A DNA stretch of 64,000 nucleotides, taken from NCBI GenBank assembly GCA_016703785.1, contig JADJBM010000032.1, positions 310,001-374,000 of the forward strand, read 5' to 3'. This document shows positions 1 through 10,005 of this stretch, one piece after another. The position numbers and the translations under genes are program-made. This DNA is from Betaproteobacteria bacterium. GTDB taxonomy: Bacteria; Pseudomonadota; Gammaproteobacteria; Burkholderiales; Rhodocyclaceae. The notes below the pieces were generated by a model. The model was not told the DNA's origin. It did no database searches and was given only the letters and a program-made list of their open reading frames with translations. The stretch's first letter is position 1. Each line of letters opens with the position of its first letter.

Positions 1-831
1 GCCGGCCAGGTTATCGTCGTCACCGGCGGCGGCAGTGGCATCGGCCGCTGCACCGCCCACGAACTGGCCGCCCTCGGCGCACAGGTCGCGCTGGTCGGCC
101 GCAAGCCGGAAAAGCTCGACAAGGTCCGCCAGGAGATCACCGAGGCCGGCGGCAGTGCCACCACCCACGCCTGCGACATCCGTGAGGAGGAGCAAGTCTG
201 CGCCACGGTGGATGCCGTGCTGGCGGCGCACGGCCGCATCGACGGCCTGGTCAACAACGCCGGCGGGCAGTTTCCCGCGCCGCTGCGCGACATCTCGCTG
301 AAGGGCTGGGAGGCGGTGGTGCGCACCAACCTCACTGGCGGCTTCCTCGTCGCGCGCGAATGCTACCGGCGCTGGATGGAGCAGCACGGCGGCGCGGTGG
401 TGAACATGATCGCCGACATGTGGGGCGGCATGCCCGGCATGGCGCACTCGGGCGCGGCGCGCGCCGGCATGCTCAACTTCACCGAGTCGGCCGCCTGCGA
501 ATGGGCGGCCTCCGGCGTGCGCGTGAATGCCGTGGCGCCGGGCTGGATCGCCTCCAGCGGCTTCGAAACCTATCCGCCGGAAGTGCAGGAGTGGGCGAAG
601 ACGCTCAAGGCCAAGATTCCCCAGCAGCGCTTCGGCACCGAGGCGGAAGTGTCGGCCGCCATCGTCTTCCTGCTCTCCGAGGCGGCGTCCTTCATCACCG
701 GCACGACCATCCGCATCGACGGCGGCGTGCTCAACGCGCGGCCGACCTGGCCGCTCGTGCCGCACAAGCGCGCGAAGGCCTACAACGGCTTCCCGCTCTA
801 TGCGCCGCCGAAGTTCATGGTGGACGAGTGA
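1..831 (+). CDS. atuB: Short-chain dehydrogenase/reductase, AtuB/PECR-like (5' end cut off)
   Basis: NAD(P)-dependent oxidoreductase; the reading frame is open from the first base, so the N-terminus lies outside the window. The Rossmann glycine motif TGGGSGIGR sits at about visible residues 8-16 and NNAG near residue 85. The usual Tyr-x3-Lys catalytic motif is replaced by HSGAARAG near residue 150, which is characteristic of the peroxisomal trans-2-enoyl-CoA reductase/AtuB branch rather than classical SDRs. It is followed by VRVNAVAPGWI and a C-terminal RIDGG. It is the first gene of a rightward set in the order SDR-carboxylase beta-acyl-CoA dehydrogenase, which matches atuB-atuC-atuD of Pseudomonas. 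Family assignment is strong; the atuB name rests on order and recalled similarity. Confidence 0.8.
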   Translation, partial: AGQVIVVTGGGSGIGRCTAHELAALGAQVALVGRKPEKLDKVRQEITEAGGSATTHACDIREEEQVCATVDAVLAAHGRIDGLVNNAGGQFPAPLRDISLKGWEAVVRTNLTGGFLVARECYRRWMEQHGGAVVNMIADMWGGMPGMAHSGAARAGMLNFTESAACEWAASGVRVNAVAPGWIASSGFETYPPEVQEWAKTLKAKIPQQRFGTEAEVSAAIVFLLSEAASFITGTTIRIDGGVLNARPTWPLVPHKRAKAYNGFPLYAPPKFMVDE

Positions 832-851
832 GAACGCGCCGTCCTGGTTTT

Positions 852-944
852 CCCCCTCTCCCGCTGGCGGGAGAGGGCAGGGGTGAGGGTGGTCGGCCGA
901 TTGCCCCTCACCCTAGCCCTCTCCCCGCAAACGGGGAGAGGGGA
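852..944. repeat. GC-rich palindromic repeat, copy A (inverted pair)
   Basis: Two hairpins of the type CCCTCTCCCGC-loop-GCGGGAGAGGG face each other across a GGGGTGAGGG / CCCCTCACCC outer stem, so the whole block could fold as a three-armed structure. It fills the gap between the SDR and the carboxylase beta subunit and ends just before the ribosome binding region. The bases just before it (838-848) match the GCGCCGTCCTG end of the bipartite motif found elsewhere. Confidence 0.85.
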
Positions 945-960
945 TAACGAGCGCACTGCC

Positions 961-2580
961 ATGCCCATCCTCGAATCGACCCTCGACACCTCGTCTGCCG
1001 CCTTCGCCGCCAACCGCGCCGCCTGGCTGCTATTGATCGCGGACTTCCGTGCCCTCGAGCAGCGCGTGCGCGACGCTTCGGCCAAGGCCAAGCCGGTCTT
1101 CGACAAGCGCAAGCAGCTGCTGCCGCGCGAACGCGTCGAGCGTGCGCTCGATGCCGGCTCGCCCTTCCTCGAGCTTGCCACCGTCGCCGGCTGGTGCCTC
1201 GACAATCCCGACCCGGCCAAGACCATTCCCGGCGGCGGCCTCGTCGCCGGCATCGGCACTGTCTCCGGCGTGCGCTGCATGATCGCCGCCTCGGATTCCG
1301 GCATCGACGCCGGCGCCATCCAGCCGATGGGGCTGGAGAAGATCCTGCGCGTGGTGGCCATCGCCCGCGAGAACAAGCTGCCCTTCCTGCACCTGGTCGA
1401 ATCGGCCGGCGCCAACCTGCTCAAGTACCGCGTCGAGGATTTCATCCACGGCGGTGGCCTCTTCTGCGGCCTGACGCGTCTCTCCGCCGCGGGCATCCCG
1501 GTGGTGACGGTGGTGCATGGTTCCTCCACCGCCGGCGGCGCCTACATGCCGGGCATGTCGGACTACGTGGTGATGGTGCGCGGCCGCGCGAAGGCCTTCC
1601 TCGCCGGCCAGGCGCTGCTCAAGGCCGCCACCGGCGAGGACGCCAGCGAGGAAGAACTCGGCGGTGCCGAGATGCACGCAACCGTTTCCGGCTTGTGCGA
1701 ATACCTCGCCGAAGACGACGCCGACGGCATCCGCCTCGCGCGCGAGGTGCTGGCGAAACTCGACTGGAACCGCGACATCCGTCCAGAACAAAAGTCAGCT
1801 CCTGCACCACGGCGCGACATCGACGAACTGCTCGGCCTGGTGCCGCTCGACACGAAAAAACCCTACGACGTGCGCGAGGTCATCGCCCGCATCGTCGACG
1901 CTTCGGATTTCCTCGACTTCAAGGCGGGCTACGGCGTGTCGACGGTGTGCGGCCACGCCGCCCTCGACGGCCACGCCGTGGGAATCATCGGCAACAACGG
2001 CCCCATCGACCCGGCCGGCGCCACCAAGGCCTCGCACTTCATCCAGGCCTGCTGCCAGTCCGGCACGCCGATCATCTACCTGCAGAACACCACCGGCTAC
2101 ATCGTCGGCAAGGCGAGCGAGCAGGCCGGCATGATCAAGCACGGCGCCAAGATGATCCAGGCGGTGGCCAACGCCACCGTGCCGCAGATCACCCTGCACA
2201 TCGGCGCCTCCTTCGGCGCCGGCAACTACGGCATGTGCGGCCGCGCCTACGGCCCGCGCTTCGCCTTCTCCTGGCCCAACGCGAAGACCTCGGTGATGGG
2301 CGGCGAGCAGGCGGCGATGACCATGCGCCTCGTCATGGAGGCAAAAATGAAGCGCAGCGGCGCTGAGGCTGACAAGGCGCAACTGGAAGCGCTGGAAAAG
2401 CAGATCGTCGACACCTTCGAGCGCCAGTCCTCCGCCTTCTACACCAGCGGCCGCCTGCTCGACGACGGCATCATCGACCCGCGCGACACGCGCAAGGTAT
2501 TGGCCTACGTGCTCTCCATCTGCCGCGAGGCCGATGCGCGTACGCTGCGCCCGGTGCAGTTCGCGGTAGCGAGGCATTGA
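961..2580 (+). CDS. atuC: Acyl-CoA carboxylase beta subunit, geranyl-CoA-carboxylase (AtuC)-like
   Basis: Carboxyltransferase subunit of a biotin-dependent acyl-CoA carboxylase, 539 residues, acting with the alpha subunit at 3937. An ATG at 961 (MPILEST) is preferred; upstream in-frame sequence is only the palindromic repeat translated. Two crotonase-fold halves are visible: ESAGAN and GSSTAGGAYMPG near residues 145-200, and GASFGAGNYGMCGRAYGPRF near residues 415-435. The substrate-region segment after ESAGAN resembles geranyl-CoA carboxylase rather than the DRDHFGRIFYNQA-type segment I recall for methylcrotonyl-CoA carboxylase. Position next to AtuB- and AtuD-like genes supports terpenoid acyl-CoA carboxylation. 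A bipartite motif copy lies in the coding sequence at 1791-1814 (peptide QKSAPAPRR). Carboxylase identity is firm; substrate is inferred. Confidence 0.85.
   Translation: MPILESTLDTSSAAFAANRAAWLLLIADFRALEQRVRDASAKAKPVFDKRKQLLPRERVERALDAGSPFLELATVAGWCLDNPDPAKTIPGGGLVAGIGTVSGVRCMIAASDSGIDAGAIQPMGLEKILRVVAIARENKLPFLHLVESAGANLLKYRVEDFIHGGGLFCGLTRLSAAGIPVVTVVHGSSTAGGAYMPGMSDYVVMVRGRAKAFLAGQALLKAATGEDASEEELGGAEMHATVSGLCEYLAEDDADGIRLAREVLAKLDWNRDIRPEQKSAPAPRRDIDELLGLVPLDTKKPYDVREVIARIVDASDFLDFKAGYGVSTVCGHAALDGHAVGIIGNNGPIDPAGATKASHFIQACCQSGTPIIYLQNTTGYIVGKASEQAGMIKHGAKMIQAVANATVPQITLHIGASFGAGNYGMCGRAYGPRFAFSWPNAKTSVMGGEQAAMTMRLVMEAKMKRSGAEADKAQLEALEKQIVDTFERQSSAFYTSGRLLDDGIIDPRDTRKVLAYVLSICREADARTLRPVQFAVARH
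1791..1814 (+). repeat. Bipartite motif copy 1 (inside atuC)
   Basis: AAAGTCAGC, spacer TCCTGCACC, ACGGCG. Both half-sites are exact. It lies in the linker between the two halves of the carboxylase and is read as KSAPAPRR. Confidence 0.8.
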
Positions 2581-2665
2581 AATGAGGCAAAACCTGCAAC
2601 GCACCCGGAAAGCGGATCCGGGGGGCTGGGTCCCCGCTTTCGCGAGGACGACGATAGGAGAAACC

Positions 2666-3817
2666 ATGCTCTACACCCAGGAACACCTCGAACTGCAGCG
2701 CTCGGTGAAGAAGTTCATCGAGAGCGAGATCAACCCCCACGTCGACGCCTGGGAAGAGGCGGAGATCTTTCCCGCCCACGAACTCTTCAAGAAGCTGGGC
2801 GATGCCGGTTTCCTCGGCATCAACAAGCCGCAGGAATACGGCGGCATGGGCCTCGACTACTCCTATCAGCTCGCCTTCGTCGAGGCGCTCGGCGACGTGC
2901 GCTGCGGCGGCGTGCCGATGGCCATCGGCGTGCAGACCGACATGGCGACGCCGGCCCTGGCGCGCTTCGGCTCCGACGAGTTGCGCCGCGAGTTCCTCGC
3001 GCCGAGCATCGCCGGCGATCTGGTGTGCAGCATCGGCGTCTCCGAGCCGGGCGCCGGCTCCGACGTCGCCTCGATCAAGACCTTCGCCAAAAAAGATGGC
3101 GACGATTACGTCATCACCGGCACCAAGATGTGGATCACCAGCGGCACCCAGTCCGACTGGATCTGCCTGCTCGCCAACACCTCCGAGGGCGCCGCGCACA
3201 AGAACAAGTCGCTCATCTGCGTGCCGATGAAAACCAGGGGCGTCTCGGTGGCGAAGAAGCTGAAGAAGCACGGCATGTGGTCCTCCGACACGGCGCAGCT
3301 CTATTTCGACGAGGTGCGCGTGCCGCAGCGCTACCGCATCGGCGAGGAAGGCATGGGCTTCACCTACCAGATGCAGCAGTTCCAGGAAGAGCGCCTCTTC
3401 GCCGCCGCGCAATGGACGGTGCTCGACCGTATCCTGCGCGAGACCATCGCCTACACGCGCGAGCGCCAGGCCTTCGGCCAGTCCATCCTCGACAACCAGT
3501 ACGTGCATTTCCGCCTCGCCGAAATGCGCACAGAGGTCGAGGCGCTGCGCGCGCTGGTGCATGACGCCGCCGCGCGCCTCGTTGCCGGCGAGGACGTCAC
3601 CCTGCTGGCCTCGATGGCCAAGCTGAAGGCGGGACGCCTCGGCCGCGAGGTCGCCGACGGCTGCCTGCAGTTCTGGGGCGGCATGGGCTACATGTGGGAG
3701 AGCAACGTCTCGCGCGCCCTGCGCGACATCCGCCTCTCCTCCATCGGCGGCGGCGCCGACGAGGTGATGCTCGGCATCATCAGCAAGTACATGGGCATGC
3801 TGCCGAGGAAGGCGTAA
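2666..3817 (+). CDS. atuD: Acyl-CoA dehydrogenase, citronellyl-CoA dehydrogenase (AtuD)-like
   Basis: FAD-dependent alpha,beta-dehydrogenation of an acyl-CoA, 383 residues, a normal length. ATG at 2666 is preceded by AGGAG at about 2657. Family signatures are IGVSEPGAGSDVA near residue 130, the KMWITSGTQSDW segment near 155, the ERQAFGQSI FAD/tetramer segment near 270, and a C-terminal GGGADEVMLGI in the position where many relatives have GGTNEI. The N-terminus (MLYTQEH..., INPHVD, FPAHELFKK) and the C-terminus resemble AtuD. It sits 85 bp after atuC, in the same order as in Pseudomonas, but no atuE (hydratase) follows here; a crotonase is present at 33987. Dehydrogenase certain; citronellyl-CoA specificity inferred. 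Confidence 0.85.
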   Translation: MLYTQEHLELQRSVKKFIESEINPHVDAWEEAEIFPAHELFKKLGDAGFLGINKPQEYGGMGLDYSYQLAFVEALGDVRCGGVPMAIGVQTDMATPALARFGSDELRREFLAPSIAGDLVCSIGVSEPGAGSDVASIKTFAKKDGDDYVITGTKMWITSGTQSDWICLLANTSEGAAHKNKSLICVPMKTRGVSVAKKLKKHGMWSSDTAQLYFDEVRVPQRYRIGEEGMGFTYQMQQFQEERLFAAAQWTVLDRILRETIAYTRERQAFGQSILDNQYVHFRLAEMRTEVEALRALVHDAAARLVAGEDVTLLASMAKLKAGRLGREVADGCLQFWGGMGYMWESNVSRALRDIRLSSIGGGADEVMLGIISKYMGMLPRKA

Positions 3818-3834
3818 ATGAACCGCGAAATTTT

Positions 3835-3928
3835 CCCCCTCTCCCGCTGGCGGGAGAGGGTTGGGGTGAGGGTGGGCCGACCGCTGCCCCTCACCCTGGC
3901 CCTCTCCCCGCACGCGGGGCGAGGGGAG
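3835..3928. repeat. GC-rich palindromic repeat, copy B (inverted pair)
   Basis: Same architecture as the block at 852-944: CTCTCCCGC-TGG-GCGGGAGAG, a GGGGTGAGGG arm, a short spacer, then CCCCTCACCC and CTCTCCCCGC-ACG-GCGGGGCGAG. It fills the gap before the carboxylase alpha subunit, and its last bases (GAGGGGAGG) supply a ribosome-binding-site-like sequence. Confidence 0.85.
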
Positions 3929-3936
3929 GAACCGTG

Positions 3937-5322
<1,386 letters not shown>

Positions 5323-5425
5323 TCTTCGCGCAACACAGCGCCGCGCGCCTGCCGCAGCCTGAACTGGCCTTCTGGCGTTCCAGCGGCGCGGCTACAACGC
5401 ATTTCACGCTTGGCATCGGTAACCG

Positions 5426-5449
5426 CGCCGTATCGCAGCGGCTGACTTT
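5426..5449 (-). repeat. Bipartite motif copy 2 (inside broken atuF)
   Basis: On the minus strand: AAAGTCAGC, spacer CGCTGCGAT, ACGGCG; both half-sites exact. It directly abuts the palindromic repeat at 5454, so the two repeat types may have entered this gene as one unit. Confidence 0.85.
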
Positions 5450-5453
5450 CCTT

Positions 5454-5505
5454 CCCCTCACCCCCGGGGGGCCCTCTCCCCAGCGGGGAGAGGGCCGGGG
5501 TGAGG
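5454..5505. repeat. GC-rich palindromic repeat, copy C (single unit inside atuF)
   Basis: CCCCTCACCC and CCCTCTCCCC pair with GGGGAGAGGG and GGGGTGAGGGG around an AGC loop. It interrupts the carboxylase alpha subunit between the linker and the biotin-carrier domain and is accompanied by a +1 change of frame. Confidence 0.85.
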
Positions 5506-5979
5506 GGCCGCTTCCAAGCCACCGTCGGCGAGACAAGCATCGAAGTTGAACTGATCGAAACCGAAGGTGACACCTGCCGCATCGCCTTCGCCGGCCTGAT
5601 CCACGATGTGCGCCATGCTTTCGACACCGACGGCCGCCTGCACCTGGACGTCGATGGCGCGCAGGCCGTCATTACCAACCTCACCATGCAGCCGGCGCAA
5701 TCACGCGAAACTGCTGCCGGCAGCGGCCGCCTCACCCCGCCCATGAATGGCCGCATCGTCGCCGTGCTGGCCGCGGCCGGCGCCAGAGTTACGCGCGGGC
5801 AGGGCCTGATCGTGCTCGAATCGATGAAGATGGAACACACCTGACCGCGCCCTGCGACGGCGTGCTGGCGGAACTGACTTGCGGCGTCGGCGAGCAGGTG
5901 GCGCCGGGAAGATTGCTGGCGCGAGTGGAGGCGCGCATTCCCGCGGGGGAACCCAACCCAGCCTCTGGGGGACGGGCCC

Positions 5980-7210
5980 ATGCTCACGCACCCCAACCCC
6001 CGCCACTACACCCCCGACCACGAAGCCTTTCGCGCCACCGTGCGGCGCTTCGTCGAACGCGAAATCATTCCGCACGCCGCAGAATGGGACGAGGCCGGCG
6101 GCTTTCCGCGCGAGCTGTATGCGAAAGCCGCCGAAGCGGGCCTGCTCGGCGTCGGCTATCCGGAGGAATACGGCGGCACGCCGGCCGACCATTTCTACCG
6201 CATGATCCTCGCCGAGGAGATGGGCCGTTCCGGCAGCGGCGGCACCTGCGCCAGCCTGATGAGCCACACCATCGGCCTGCCGCCGCTGGTGGCGGGCGCA
6301 TCCAATGAACTCAAGGCGCGCGTGCTGCCCGGCGTGCTCGCTGGCGAAAAGATCAGCGCGCTGGCGGTGACCGAGCCGGGCGCCGGCTCCGACGTGGCGC
6401 AGCTGGCCACCACCGCAAAGCGCGAGGGTGACCACTACGTCGTCAACGGCAGCAAGATGTTCATCACCTCCGGCATGCGCGCCGACTGGTATACCGTCGC
6501 CGTGCGCACCGGCGGGCCGGGCGCGGCGGGCGTCTCGCTGCTCGCCATCGAACGCGACACCCCGGGTTTCACCCGCACGGAACTCAAGAAGATGGGCTGG
6601 TGGGCCTCCGACACCGCCGAGCTGCATTTCGACGACTGCCGCGTGCCGGCGGCCAACCTCATCGGCGCCGAAGGCCAGGCGTTTCCGCTTATCATGCGAA
6701 ACTTCAACGGCGAGCGTCTGACGCTGGCGGCCTCGGCCTGCGGTGCAGCACAAGCCTGCCTCGAAGACGCCGTGGCCTGGGCGCGCGACCGCAAGACCTT
6801 CGGCCAGCCGCTCATCGGCCACCAGGTGATCCGCCACAAGCTGGTCGACATGGTCGAGCGCATCGAAGCCACGCGCGCGCTGCTCGACGACCTGGCGGCG
6901 AGATTGGATGACACCCCCTCTCCCCAGCCCTCTCCCCGCCGGGGCGAGGGAGCTGTTCCCCTCTCCCGCGCGCGGGAGAGGGGCAGGGGGAGAGGGTGGC
7001 AGTCTGATTGCGCAGACCGCCATGGCCAAGAACACCGCCGCGCGCACCATGCAGTTCTGCGCCGACGCCGCCGTGCAGATCCTCGGCGGCTCCGGCTACA
7101 TGCGCGGTGTGCGCGTCGAGCGCATCTACCGCGAAGTGAAAGTGATGATGATCGGTGGTGGCGCCGAAGAAATCCTCAAGGACCTCGCCGCCAGACAACT
7201 CGGCTTTTAA
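5980..7210 (+). pseudogene. Acyl-CoA dehydrogenase split by a palindromic repeat
   Basis: FAD-dependent acyl-CoA dehydrogenase starting at ATG 5980. The first part (to about 6907) carries the N-terminal helices, AVTEPGAGSDVAQL near residue 130, KMFITSGMRADW near 155 and the RKTFGQPLIGHQ segment near 272. At DLAARLDD the frame runs into the repeat at 6912-6999. The C-terminal part (LIAQTAMAKNTAARTMQFCADAAVQILGGSGY, then GGGAEEILKDLAARQLGF, TAA at 7208) resumes one frame further on. The insertion falls just before the helix carrying the conserved QILGG segment. As read, the full protein cannot be made unless the sequence is wrong by one base. It lies between the carboxylase and the FadH-like gene and presumably took part in the same pathway. 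Confidence 0.8.
6912..6999. repeat. GC-rich palindromic repeat, copy D (inside acyl-CoA dehydrogenase)
   Basis: Contains CCCTCTCCCCGCCGGGGCGAGGG and CCCTCTCCCGCGCGCGGGAGAGGG hairpins. Translated in the first frame it reads PSPQPSPRRGEG, the same peptide made by the copy inside waaA at 60768. It splits the dehydrogenase reading frame. Confidence 0.85.
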
Positions 7211-7219
7211 GGAAAAGAA

Positions 7220-9262
7220 ATGTCCCAATACCCGCACCTCCTCGCCCCCCTCGACCTCGGCTTCACCACGCTGAAGAACCGCACGCTCATGGGCTCCATG
7301 CACACCGGCCTGGAGGAAGAATCCAACGGCTTCCAGCGCATGGCGGCCTTCTTCGCCGAGCGCGCCAAGGGCGGGGCCGGCCTCATCGTCACCGGCGGCT
7401 TCGCGCCCAACCTCGCCGGGCGCGGCGCGCCGAAGGCCTCGCAGTTGTCCTTTCCCTGGCAGGTGGGCAAGCACCGCATCGTCACCGACGCCGTGCACAA
7501 GGCCGGCGGCAAGATCTGTCTGCAGATCCTGCACACCGGGCGCTACGCCTACCATCCGCTGGCAGTGTCGGCCTCGCGGCTGAAGTCGCCGATCAGCCCC
7601 TTCGCGCCGCGCGCGCTGACCGGCTGGGGCGTGAAGAAGACCATCGCCGACTACGCACGCTGCGCGCGCCTCGCGCAGAAGGCCGGCTACGACGGCGTCG
7701 AGATCATGGGCTCCGAGGGCTACCTCATCAACCAGTTCATCGCGCCGAAGACCAACCACCGCAGCGACGAATGGGGCGGCCCCTTCGAGAACCGCATCCG
7801 CTTCGCCGTGGAGATCGTGCGCCGCACGCGCGAGAAGGTCGGCCCCAACTTCATCATCATCTTCCGCCTGTCGATGCTCGACCTCGTCGAGGACGGCAGC
7901 AGCTGGGAGGAAGTCGTGCAGCTCGCCAAGGCCATCGAGGCGGCGGGCGCCACCATCATCAACACCGGCATCGGCTGGCACGAGGCGCGCATCCCGACCA
8001 TCGCCACCATGGTGCCGCGCGCGGCCTTCACCTGGGTGACGCGGCGCATGAAGGGCGAGGTGAAGATCCCGCTCATCACCACCAACCGCATCAACACGCC
8101 TGAGGTCGCCGAGGATGTCCTGGCGCGCGGCGACGCCGACATGGTGTCGATGGCGCGGCCCTTCCTCGCCGACGCCGAGTTCGTGAACAAGGCCGCCGCC
8201 GGCCGCGCCGACGAGATCAACACCTGCATCGCCTGCAACCAGGCCTGCCTCGACCACATCTTCCAGCGCAAGACCTGCTCCTGCCTGGTCAATCCGCGCG
8301 CCTGCCACGAGACCGAGCTGGTGATTGCCAACGCCGCCGCCTCGAAGAGAATCGCCGTCGTCGGCGCCGGCCCGGCCGGCCTCGCCTTCGCCACCACCGC
8401 CGCCGAGCGCGGCCACGATGTCACGCTGTTCGAGGCCTCCGACGTCATCGGCGGCCAGTTCAACCTGGCGAAGCGCATTCCCGGCAAGGAGGAATTCGCC
8501 GAGACGCTGCGCTACTTCCGCCGCCGCCTCGACGTCACCGGCGTCAAGGTGAAAGTCAGCCACCGCGCCACGGCGGCCGAACTCGCCGCGGGCGGCTACG
8601 ACCACGTCGCCCTCGCCACCGGCGTCACGCCGCGCGCGCCCGACATGCCCGGCAGCGATCATCCCAAGGTGGCGCGCTACATCGATGTGATTGAAGGCCG
8701 CCGCGAAGTCGGCCGCAAGGTCGCCATCGTCGGCGCCGGCGGTATCGGTTTCGATGTCGCCGAACTGCTCAGCCACGGCGGCGGCGAGACGAACGATGAC
8801 CAACTGAAATCCCAGTGGGACATCGACCACTTCCGCAACGAATGGGGCATCGACGCCACCTACGCCGAGCGCGGCGGACTGAAGAAAGCCTCGGACGAAC
8901 CGCCGCCGCGCCAGGTCTGGCTCTTGCAGCGCAAGACCAGCAAGGTCGGCGACGGCCTCGCCAAGACCACCGGCTGGATCCGCCGCACGCTCCTCAAGCG
9001 GCGCAACGTCAAGATGCTGGCGGGCGTGAGCTACGAGAAGATCGACGACGCCGGCCTGCACATCCGCCTGGGCGACGAAACGAAAGTGCTCGACGTCGAC
9101 ACCATCGTCATGTGCGCCGGCCAGGAACCGCGCCGCGACCTGCTCGAAGATCTGCAGAAGGCCGGCGTGGCGGTGAGCCTCATCGGTGGCGCAGATGTCG
9201 CCGCCGAACTCGACGCCAAGCGCGCCATCGACCAGGGCACCCGATCCGCCGCCGCGCTCTGA
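7220..9262 (+). CDS. NADPH-dependent 2,4-dienoyl-CoA reductase-like flavoenzyme (FadH family)
   Basis: Old-yellow-enzyme/iron-sulfur flavoprotein of 680 residues, close to E. coli FadH (672). The N-terminal TIM barrel starts LLAPLDLGFTTLKNRTLMGSMHTGLEE. The 4Fe-4S cysteine cluster is in CIACNQACLDHIFQRKTC (about residues 335-352). A FAD-binding GAGPAGLAFATTAAERGHDVTLFE segment starts near residue 378, and a second Rossmann motif, VGAGGIGFDVAELL, lies near 505. ATG 7220 follows AAGGAAAAG. It would reduce dienoyl-CoA intermediates of unsaturated or branched acyl chains, fitting terpenoid or unsaturated acid breakdown. A bipartite motif copy lies inside at 8552 (peptide KVSHRATA). The family is certain; FadH versus another member is not fully settled. 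Confidence 0.9.
   Translation: MSQYPHLLAPLDLGFTTLKNRTLMGSMHTGLEEESNGFQRMAAFFAERAKGGAGLIVTGGFAPNLAGRGAPKASQLSFPWQVGKHRIVTDAVHKAGGKICLQILHTGRYAYHPLAVSASRLKSPISPFAPRALTGWGVKKTIADYARCARLAQKAGYDGVEIMGSEGYLINQFIAPKTNHRSDEWGGPFENRIRFAVEIVRRTREKVGPNFIIIFRLSMLDLVEDGSSWEEVVQLAKAIEAAGATIINTGIGWHEARIPTIATMVPRAAFTWVTRRMKGEVKIPLITTNRINTPEVAEDVLARGDADMVSMARPFLADAEFVNKAAAGRADEINTCIACNQACLDHIFQRKTCSCLVNPRACHETELVIANAAASKRIAVVGAGPAGLAFATTAAERGHDVTLFEASDVIGGQFNLAKRIPGKEEFAETLRYFRRRLDVTGVKVKVSHRATAAELAAGGYDHVALATGVTPRAPDMPGSDHPKVARYIDVIEGRREVGRKVAIVGAGGIGFDVAELLSHGGGETNDDQLKSQWDIDHFRNEWGIDATYAERGGLKKASDEPPPRQVWLLQRKTSKVGDGLAKTTGWIRRTLLKRRNVKMLAGVSYEKIDDAGLHIRLGDETKVLDVDTIVMCAGQEPRRDLLEDLQKAGVAVSLIGGADVAAELDAKRAIDQGTRSAAAL
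8552..8575 (+). repeat. Bipartite motif copy 3 (inside FadH-like gene)
   Basis: AAAGTCAGC, spacer CACCGCGCC, ACGGCG; both half-sites exact. Read in the gene as KVSHRATA, in the segment between the two Rossmann motifs. Confidence 0.75.
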
Positions 9263-9265
9263 CTT

Positions 9266-9318
9266 TCTCCCCTCGCCCGCTCGCGGGAGAGGAGGGGGAG
9301 AGGGCCGGGGTGAGGGGC
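9266..9318. repeat. GC-rich palindromic repeat, copy E
   Basis: CTCCCCTCGCCCGC-TC-GCGGGAGAGGAGG with a trailing GGGCCGGGGTGAGGGG arm, between the FadH-like gene and the hotdog gene. The preceding CTGACTTTC (9259-9267) matches one half-site of the bipartite motif; the other half is not recognisable here. Confidence 0.8.
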
Positions 9319-9325
9319 AATCGCC

Positions 9326-9787
9326 ATGAAAAACGACAAGTTCAACAAACTGATCCGCAAAATCAACCTCTACCCGCCCTATCTCGGCATGGGCATCAAG
9401 GTCCGATCGTTCAGCGAGGACCACACCCGCTTCGAGGTCGAGCTGCGCGCCAAGTGGTACAACCGCAACCTCTTCGGCACGCATTTCGGCGGCTGCCTTT
9501 ACTCCATGACCGACCCGTTCTTCGTCTTCATCATTACGATGAATCTCGGCAAGGGCTACATCGTCTGGGACAAATCCGCCGCCATCGACTTCCTCAAACC
9601 GGCGAAGGGCACGATCCTTGGCGTGTTCGAAATCGGCAAGGCGCGCCTTGATGAAATCCGCACGGAAGTCGATGCGCTGGGCAAGAACACCTACCACTTC
9701 GAGGCGGACCTGACGGACGAGAAGGGGCTGGTGGTTGCCCGCGTGAAGAAGGAAGTCTATGTGCGCGCGAAGGGTGCGGCAAAGTAG
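9326..9787 (+). CDS. DUF4442 / hotdog-fold thioesterase-like protein
   Basis: 153 residues, predicted cytoplasmic, with no signal peptide. The central segment NLFGTHFGGCLYSMTDPFFVF near residue 50 and the following strand-rich half resemble the DUF4442 branch of the hotdog superfamily (acyl-CoA thioesterase-like). If active it could release CoA from acyl intermediates of the upstream pathway. ATG 9326 lies a few bases after the palindromic repeat. It is the last gene of the rightward catabolic set before a lower-GC patch. Family is moderately sure; activity is unknown. Confidence 0.7.
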   Translation: MKNDKFNKLIRKINLYPPYLGMGIKVRSFSEDHTRFEVELRAKWYNRNLFGTHFGGCLYSMTDPFFVFIITMNLGKGYIVWDKSAAIDFLKPAKGTILGVFEIGKARLDEIRTEVDALGKNTYHFEADLTDEKGLVVARVKKEVYVRAKGAAK

Positions 9788-9831
9788 CTTATGGCAATAG
9801 CAGGAAGCCCCGGCTGCCATCAAAAGCAATA

Positions 9832-9895
9832 AATCGAACCCGACCCCTTTAGTTCGTTTTTCTTATTGAAAATCGAAGCTGACCCCTATAGTTCG
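9832..9895. repeat. Two tandem REP-like 25-bp units
   Basis: AATCGAAcccGACCCCTtTAGTTCG at 9832-9856 and AATCGAAgctGACCCCTaTAGTTCG at 9871-9895 are near-identical direct repeats, each also a partial inverted repeat (CGAA...TTCG). A further CTATAGTTCGCGCTG follows. The pattern resembles REP sequences found near transposase-derived REP elements; no transposase gene is seen here. The gap 9788-10005 holds nothing else recognisable. Confidence 0.6.
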
Positions 9896-10005
9896 CGCTA
9901 TAGTTCGCGCTGCTGTTTTTTGCCTGTTTTTTGCTGTGAGACATTACGAACCTCCGAGCGGGATCACTGCAGGCTAAGGCGCATGTCCACAATCAGATGA
10001 CTGCC

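Larger units (their letters stand above)
5323..5950 (+). pseudogene. Remainder of carboxylase alpha subunit: linker and biotin-carrier domain in two more frames
   Basis: Continuation of the gene at 3937. The linker (PELAFWRSSGAATTHFTLGIG) is read to about 5423, then interrupted by a bipartite motif copy (5426-5449) and a palindromic repeat (5454-5505). Reading resumes in the next frame (RFQATVGETSIEVELIE) and reaches the biotinylation motif LESMKMEHT, with the target lysine codon at 5827-5829, before a TGA at 5842. The final beta strands of the biotinyl domain (LTAPCDGVLAEL...GEQVAPGRLLARVE) follow in a third frame, as if one C were missing in CACACCTGACC. No clean stop precedes the next gene. 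Repeat insertion plus at least one single-base error would explain it. Confidence 0.7.

Noticed and set aside
9259..9267. CTGACTTTC as a further bipartite motif copy
   Set aside because: Only one half-site is present; the second half at the 9-bp distance does not match.
6812..9829. Very long open frame (about 1000 codons) on the minus strand opposite the FadH-like gene
   Set aside because: It is a shadow caused by high GC. It shows no family signatures, while the plus-strand frames encode clear enzymes.
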